Source of the DNA: an uncultured bacterium
Lineage (GTDB): Bacteria > Verrucomicrobiota > Kiritimatiellia > CAIKKV01 > CAITUY01
Assembly (NCBI GenBank): GCA_903895695.1
Contig: CAITUY010000065.1
Coordinates: 1-35,488, forward strand
Direction of reading: 5' to 3'
Length of the DNA: 35,488 nucleotides
The position numbers were made by a program, and so were the translations under genes. This document shows, piece after piece, positions 30,850 to 35,488 of this stretch. Within the stretch, counting starts at the first letter, position 1, and every line of letters begins with the position of its first letter. Under the pieces are notes generated by a model that had not been told where the DNA came from, did not search any database, and worked only from the letters and a program-made list of their open reading frames with translations.

Positions 30850-33800
30850 ATGGAACTGTCTGGCGTCATTCGGCGGGGAGGAATTCCCGTTACGCTCGCC
30901 GCGTTGGCCCTCCTCGTTTGCCTGGCCCCCGCGGCTAGGGGGGATATTGCCTATGCGCCGGTAATGATCTACTACGATCAGGTCAACCCGACTGACAACG
31001 ACGGCAAGATCAGGGTCAATGCCCTGCGCAATCTGTTGGGGCACTTCAAGGCCACAGTCGACTACACGAACCTCACCTCATACACCGCGGGTCAACTCAC
31101 TCGCTACAAGGCGGTATTCTACATTGGATCGGAGTACACAAACATTCCGGCCGCCTTCAACAACGACGTGCTAGCGTCAACCAACACGATCGTGTGGATG
31201 GGGTACAATATCTGGTCGCTAACCGGCGTCACCTCAGGAACAAACCGGTTCGGCATCCACTATGATTACTATAATGTCTCAAACGGCTATACCACGGTGC
31301 ACTACAAGGGCGTCGATCTGGTCAAGACCAGTGATCTGGTCCAGATCGCGGTGAACACTAATCTCGTCACAACGCTGGCCACCGCGACGAACACGACCAA
31401 TCACTTGTCCTGGCCCTATGCCGTACACTCATCGAACTTATGGTATATCGCCGACAATCCGCTCGCCAGCCAGCAGTTGGGCGATCGCAGCCTGGTGCTG
31501 GCCGATCTACTGCACGACATTCTGGGGTCGGGGACAAACTTCAGCCGCCGCGGCCTGGTCCGCATCGAGGATATCGCCCCGGAACTGACCGATACCGGCC
31601 TGGTGGCGGCCTGTAGCACAGCCCTGCACGGACTCGGCGTGAATGCGACGTTCGGCATCATCCCGCGTTACCGCGACCCGCTGGGGAAATACACGAACTC
31701 CTATCCGGCCGACATGCCCATGTCCCAGAATCGCGCGTTCCTTCGGGTCCTGAGCGGCGTGTTGCGCGATGGCGGCGAATTCGCCGACCACGGCTACACG
31801 CACGAAAGCGGGGACGCCGAAAGTGGCAGCGGTTACGAATTCTGGAGCGCGACGAATAACGCGCCCCTGCCTTACGATTCCTGGGAGTGGTGCGCCGGCC
31901 GGGTGACGAACGGCCTGACGGAACTGTTGACCTCCAGCTTCCCGGTGACCTGTTGGGAAACGGTCCACTATGAGGCGGCACTGGACGACTACCCCGCTTT
32001 TTCCGAAACGTACCGCTACTCGCACGAACGGGCACGCGTGTTCGCCGCATTCACAGACGGTGTTAGCAAGAGCAACCTGGATGCGGTGTCCTCTACCAAC
32101 CCGCACTACGGTGACCAGTGGTTCCCGTACGTCATCCAGAAAAGCTGCTATGGCAACACCTTCATACCGGAGAACATCGACCGCTTTTCCACCACGCCAG
32201 GCCTGGTCGATGGAAACGGCCAAGCCCTGTCCATCACCAACAAGATTCTTTATTCACAACGATTGAGCGTCGTGCGGGATGCAGTGGTCGGCTTCTACTA
32301 TCACCCCCAGTACGGTGCGACAAACCTCACCAACATCGTGCAGCAGATCGCGAGCCTCGGATACACGTTCGTTTCGCCCCTCACGCTCTCCCGCGACGAA
32401 CCGGTGGCCCTCTACACGAATGTCTCTTGGGCGGCCAGCAATACAGTCCGCTCATTCACGGTGGCCACGAATCTAAACGCCGACCTGGTCGTGGGCGACG
32501 CCGGCGGTAACAATCAGGTGAAGATCACGAATGGAGTTGCGGTCGCCAACGAGGAAGCGCTACTCGGCCTGCAAGCCGGCGCGTCCTCCAACTCCGTCTA
32601 CGTGTCCGGCCCAGGCTCGACATGGACGAGTCGACGAATCCTCTCCGTGGGCCGGCACGGACCCGCGAACAGCGCCACAGTGGGCAACGGCGGCAGCGTG
32701 CTGGCACCTGAAACCGTTCTCGGCCTTTATCCCGAATCGTTCGGGAACAGTGCAGGAATTACTGCAAGTTCGGCGTGGAGCAATCGCTATGGCTATACCG
32801 TCGGCTACGGGTCCGCCTCGAACGGAATGACCGTGAGTTCCGGAGGCCTCGTAGCGGACCAGTATGGAGAAATCGGCGCCACGACCAGCGCGTACAAGAA
32901 TTCCGTCTTCGTTTCGGACCCCGGTTCGCTATGGAGCAACAGCCAGTACGTGGTGGTTGGGAATGCTGGCGCCGCCAACACGCTGACCATCCAGTCGTCC
33001 GGCGTTGTCAGCAGCGCGTTCGGACTGATCGGCGCCCGTTCGACGGCTGCATCGAACGCCGTTCAGGTTACGGGCCCGGGTTCCTGCTGGACCAACACCG
33101 CCAGCCTCACGGTCGGCATCGACGCCGGCCGCAACAGTCTGATGGTCTCGAACGGCGCCACGGTCGCGTGCGCCAGCGCCGTCGTGGGTGACTTTGCCAA
33201 CGGGGTCGGCAACCGCATTGACGTTCAGGCCGGAAACGCGACGCTTCTGGTGCAGCAGGACCTGACGGTCGGAGCCGACGGGTCGAGCAACGTCGTCCAC
33301 GTCGGTCCGGGTGGCGTTGTACGGTGTGGCTCGATCACCGTGGGACGGGATCTTCCGGGCCCGGGCAACGAATTCATCGTCGATGGCGGAGCCGTGATGA
33401 CGACCGGCGCGGTTCAGGTACTCGTCGGCCGGCTCACCCTGACCAACGGGACGCTCCAGGCCGGCTCCGTGGTCGTTGCCGACCAAGGCGAGGCCGATAT
33501 CGGCAACGGCTTTCAATTCACCGGAACCGTGTTGACGAACCGGGGTCTGGTGGTCATTGCCACCGGCGCGACACTCCAGGCGTCCGTCGTTCTTTCCGGG
33601 AACGGTCGGCTGGATACGGGCACCGGCGGGACGATTCGCGTAGCCGGGGACTTTCTCAGTTCGGCAACGAACTCCGCCTGGTCGCTCGCCACGGCAACCC
33701 TGGCATTCTCGACTTCGGCCACGCATCGGCTGTCGCTCAACGCGGCCGATCGCGGGGCGCACTTGAACGGGTTCGACGCCAACCCGACGCTGGGCGGTTT

Positions 33801-34206
33801 AGTGGTGGAGGGCGATGTCACCGTCACCAACGTGTGCTACATCTGGAGCCTGGGTGGAGCCGGAACGTTACGGATCAGTCCCGGCGCCCGGGTTTACTAC
33901 GTGACGCTGGCGGGCTGGAGCGGTTCGGTCGTGACGAGCGACGGCCTTTTCCAGCAAGTGCCGGTAAGCTTGAACACGATCACGCCGAGCACCGGCACGG
34001 CCGTGCGCCTGTCGTGGACGGCCGCCTCGGGCCTGACCTTCGACGTGGAATGGGCCGACAGACTACTGCCCGCTCCGACGTTCTCGAACGCGACCCGCAT
34101 CTTAAGCGCGACCACCAACCAGGTCTGGATCGATACGGGTTCCACGAACCGGCCGGCGCCGGCTCTCTCGACGCAGCGCTTCTACCGCCTCGGCGCGTCG
34201 AGGTGA
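30850..34206 (+). CDS. Large secreted protein: polysaccharide deacetylase-like (DUF2334) domain plus beta-strand repeats
   Basis: 1118 residues. The signal peptide (about 1-31) ends LAPAARGDIA. An N-terminal domain (about 32-220) precedes a deacetylase-like region (about 228-520): RRGLVRIEDIAPELTDTG, then GLGVNATFGIIPR and GGEFADHGYTHESG, where HGYTH resembles the metal-binding HxxxH of NodB/DUF2334 proteins. From about 535 to 900, repeats of ~45 residues contain VGxxGxxNxxxVxxGGxV and GPGSxWTN, the PEP-CTERM/autotransporter-associated beta-strand type that forms a beta helix. The C-terminus (about 1030-1118) is a PVC-type Fn3-like end (LSWTAASGLTFDVEWADRLL, ending RFYRLGASR). Probably cell-surface. 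Confidence 0.8.
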   Translation: MELSGVIRRGGIPVTLAALALLVCLAPAARGDIAYAPVMIYYDQVNPTDNDGKIRVNALRNLLGHFKATVDYTNLTSYTAGQLTRYKAVFYIGSEYTNIPAAFNNDVLASTNTIVWMGYNIWSLTGVTSGTNRFGIHYDYYNVSNGYTTVHYKGVDLVKTSDLVQIAVNTNLVTTLATATNTTNHLSWPYAVHSSNLWYIADNPLASQQLGDRSLVLADLLHDILGSGTNFSRRGLVRIEDIAPELTDTGLVAACSTALHGLGVNATFGIIPRYRDPLGKYTNSYPADMPMSQNRAFLRVLSGVLRDGGEFADHGYTHESGDAESGSGYEFWSATNNAPLPYDSWEWCAGRVTNGLTELLTSSFPVTCWETVHYEAALDDYPAFSETYRYSHERARVFAAFTDGVSKSNLDAVSSTNPHYGDQWFPYVIQKSCYGNTFIPENIDRFSTTPGLVDGNGQALSITNKILYSQRLSVVRDAVVGFYYHPQYGATNLTNIVQQIASLGYTFVSPLTLSRDEPVALYTNVSWAASNTVRSFTVATNLNADLVVGDAGGNNQVKITNGVAVANEEALLGLQAGASSNSVYVSGPGSTWTSRRILSVGRHGPANSATVGNGGSVLAPETVLGLYPESFGNSAGITASSAWSNRYGYTVGYGSASNGMTVSSGGLVADQYGEIGATTSAYKNSVFVSDPGSLWSNSQYVVVGNAGAANTLTIQSSGVVSSAFGLIGARSTAASNAVQVTGPGSCWTNTASLTVGIDAGRNSLMVSNGATVACASAVVGDFANGVGNRIDVQAGNATLLVQQDLTVGADGSSNVVHVGPGGVVRCGSITVGRDLPGPGNEFIVDGGAVMTTGAVQVLVGRLTLTNGTLQAGSVVVADQGEADIGNGFQFTGTVLTNRGLVVIATGATLQASVVLSGNGRLDTGTGGTIRVAGDFLSSATNSAWSLATATLAFSTSATHRLSLNAADRGAHLNGFDANPTLGGLVVEGDVTVTNVCYIWSLGGAGTLRISPGARVYYVTLAGWSGSVVTSDGLFQQVPVSLNTITPSTGTAVRLSWTAASGLTFDVEWADRLLPAPTFSNATRILSATTNQVWIDTGSTNRPAPALSTQRFYRLGASR

Positions 34207-34273
34207 CAGCTCCGGGCGCTCTTAACGCCTGAGCCGCCAACGCCCGGATCCGGCGGACGTGCAAGACAAAACA

Positions 34274-34309
34274 AAAGGCGTGAAGGTTGTTGTGAACCTT
34301 CACGCCTTT
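34274..34309. terminator. Bidirectional intrinsic terminator
   Basis: AAAGGCGTGAAGGTT (34274-34288) and AACCTTCACGCCTTT (34295-34309) form a perfect 15-bp stem with a 6-base loop, with A-rich and T-rich ends on the respective strands. It lies between the convergent large secreted protein and MORN genes and can serve both. Confidence 0.88.
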
Positions 34310-34338
34310 CGTGTCTTTCGCTTCTGCGAGGCGCTACT

Positions 34339-35328
34339 TTACTTGACGGCGCTGGTCGTCTGGCTGCGCAGGATCGCTTCGCCGTTGCCATCCATCTTGC
34401 CGGCCTTCCACTCGCCTTCGTAGGTCCAGCCCTTGGGCAGCGCGAGCTTGCCGCGACCGCTCATCTTGTCATCGGACCATTCGCCCTCATAGCGCCAGCC
34501 GTCGGCGTACGTCATCACGCCTGAGCCGCTCCGCTTGCCGCTCTTCCAGTCGCCGGAATAGGTCCAGCCGTCGGGATGGCGCAGTTGCCCCTGGCCCTGC
34601 ATCGTATCGCCCGCCCACTGGCCTTCGTAGCTCCAGCCGTTGGGGTAAGTCAGGGCACCCATACCGCTGCGCTTGCCGGCGACGAACTGCCCGAGATACT
34701 TGCCTCCATCAGCCATCGTCAACGTGCCCTGCCCGTTCATAAGGCCGTCGGCCCACGTGCCGATGAACTCCCAGCCGTCCGTGCAGGTCAGCGTGCCCTG
34801 GCCAGACCGTTTGCCCTTGGCCCATTGCCCCGTGTATTTCCAGCCTTCGGCGCTTGTGAACGCGCCCTGCCCCTGGACTTTGCCGGCCTTCCACTCGCCC
34901 GCGTACTTCCATTTTCCGGGCACGGTCAATTCGCCCTGGCCGTTCATGACGCCGTCCGCCCACTCGCCCGTGTACTTGCGGCCGTCGGCAAAGTTGAATG
35001 TGCCGTAACCGCTCATCGTGCCATCGCGCCAGGCGCCCTTGTAACCGACCGGTCCAGCCGCCACGACCGCCTCGGCAACCTTGGCCACCTGGTAGTCGGG
35101 ACGCACGCCCAGCACCGTGTCGATCTCGACCTGGGGGGCCGTGGCCGTGCGATCCACCGCCGCCATTAGGCCGTCAACCTTGACGCGCACATCGCCCACT
35201 GCCGCCGGGACAGCCGCTGCTTCCGTGACTGGTGCTTCAGCGATCTTGGCGGGTGCCTCGGGCTTGGCGGCCGGCTTCGTCACCACGACGACGGGCACGG
35301 CGGCCTCAACCGGCGGCTTGGCAGCCAC
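34339..35328 (-). CDS. MORN-repeat protein
   Basis: 329 residues from a GTG. An Ala/Val/Pro-rich N-terminus (1-90) precedes ten tandem MORN repeats of 23 residues (about 95-320), each of the form YxGxWxxGxxxGxGxxxxxDG (for example WKYTGQWAKGKRSGQGTLTC and WTYSGDWKSGKRSGSGVMTY). MORN repeats form an extended beta sheet and often bind membranes or scaffold proteins. The start is unclear. No ATG or good ribosome binding site lies between the in-frame stop 35 bases upstream and the GTG, and no signal peptide is present. The N-terminus may therefore be missing or displaced. Ends just before the shared terminator. Confidence 0.85.
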   Translation of the reverse strand: MAAKPPVEAAVPVVVVTKPAAKPEAPAKIAEAPVTEAAAVPAAVGDVRVKVDGLMAAVDRTATAPQVEIDTVLGVRPDYQVAKVAEAVVAAGPVGYKGAWRDGTMSGYGTFNFADGRKYTGEWADGVMNGQGELTVPGKWKYAGEWKAGKVQGQGAFTSAEGWKYTGQWAKGKRSGQGTLTCTDGWEFIGTWADGLMNGQGTLTMADGGKYLGQFVAGKRSGMGALTYPNGWSYEGQWAGDTMQGQGQLRHPDGWTYSGDWKSGKRSGSGVMTYADGWRYEGEWSDDKMSGRGKLALPKGWTYEGEWKAGKMDGNGEAILRSQTTSAVK

Positions 35329-35401
35329 TTCGACAGCCGCGACCGGTTTCCCGAATCCTTAGCGAAGCGGGGAGAGTTGCGCCGAAGGGTTAGAAAAGGG
35401 C

Positions 35402-35437
35402 TTGACTGTAATAACCTATTGGGTTATAAGTATCCGC
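35402..35437 (+). promoter_or_regulatory. Sigma-70-type promoter with internal operator palindrome
   Basis: TTGACT (35402-35407) and TATAAG (35425-35430) are 17 bases apart, each close to consensus. Between and overlapping them, ATAACC (35412-35417) and GGTTAT (35423-35428) form an inverted repeat around a 5-base centre. A dimeric repressor bound there would cover the promoter. The ATG at 35438 lies seven bases after the -10 box, so the message would be leaderless or nearly so. Confidence 0.7.
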
Positions 35438-35488
35438 ATGAAGGCGCACTACCGGAAACGCAAGACACGCTATGAGTTTGAGCTGACA
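35438..35488 (+). CDS. N-terminal start of an unidentified protein (runs off the right edge)
   Basis: 17 codons are visible from ATG at 35438, starting MKAHYRKRKTRYEFELT and still open at the edge. The N-terminus is strongly basic. A strong promoter with an internal palindrome lies directly upstream, an arrangement common for self-repressing HTH or antitoxin genes. The visible part is too short for any family call. There is no ribosome binding site, in line with a leaderless message. Confidence 0.5.
   Translation, partial: MKAHYRKRKTRYEFELT

Noticed and set aside
1..35488. CRISPR array
   Set aside because: No regularly spaced direct repeats of 20-40 bases were seen, and no cas-like gene is present.

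Overview
The window is GC-rich, compact bacterial DNA. The right part (about 21.75-35.4 kb) carries a uroporphyrinogen-decarboxylase-like protein, a sugar isomerase, secreted glycosidase-like proteins, a radical SAM protein, a protein with beta-strand repeats and a MORN protein. That mixture is typical of the PVC superphylum (Verrucomicrobiota, Kiritimatiellota, Lentisphaerota). The ECF sigma factor at 8.1-8.7 kb also has the look of that group. No rRNA or universal marker gene is present, so the phylum is an inference.

The left two thirds (1 to about 21.74 kb) read as one integrated mobile element whose left end lies outside the window. Its right end is marked by a tyrosine integrase (20398-21558), an 11-bp tandem repeat, and a 3' fragment of a tRNA-Leu(UAG) gene (21684-21742). 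The fragment lies on the + strand, so the intact tRNA-Leu should lie to the left of this window. From left to right the element holds: (a) an XRE regulator and a stress-type set (Ala-rich helical protein, rhodanese, lipoprotein, three-BON protein, CsbD); (b) a secreted trypsin-like protease, a small ParB-fold protein, a SNase lipoprotein with an XRE regulator, and a protein resembling a degenerate zincin; (c) an ECF sigma factor followed by a Ser/Thr kinase; (d) a Sel1-repeat protein, a ParB-like protein overlapping a spore-photoproduct-lyase-like radical SAM protein, and small unknown genes; (e) a replication-like core made of two tandem paralogues with two winged-helix regions each, an HUH Rep-like protein, a 5-formyl-THF-cycloligase-like protein, a DUF488 protein and a DnaB/RepA-like ATPase, then an excisionase-like protein and the integrase.

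The replication-like core is the most unusual part. Its genes are translationally coupled in pairs by ATGA overlaps. The gaps between them hold several long, exact or near-exact inverted repeats: 13880-14008, a nested structure at 14816-14912, and 15795-15830. A 12-bp sequence from the middle of the nested structure recurs at 17434. No phage structural genes and no conjugation genes are visible, so this looks like a replicative integrative element or satellite.

The right third is ordinary chromosome. A ferritin-like protein lies next to the attachment site. It is followed by a divergent pair (isomerase and five-bladed-propeller glycosidase), a second divergent pair (large multidomain glycosidase and URO-D-like protein), a membrane-protein/radical-SAM operon, a large polysaccharide-deacetylase-like protein with beta-strand repeats, a MORN-repeat protein, and a promoter with an internal operator driving a gene that runs off the right edge.
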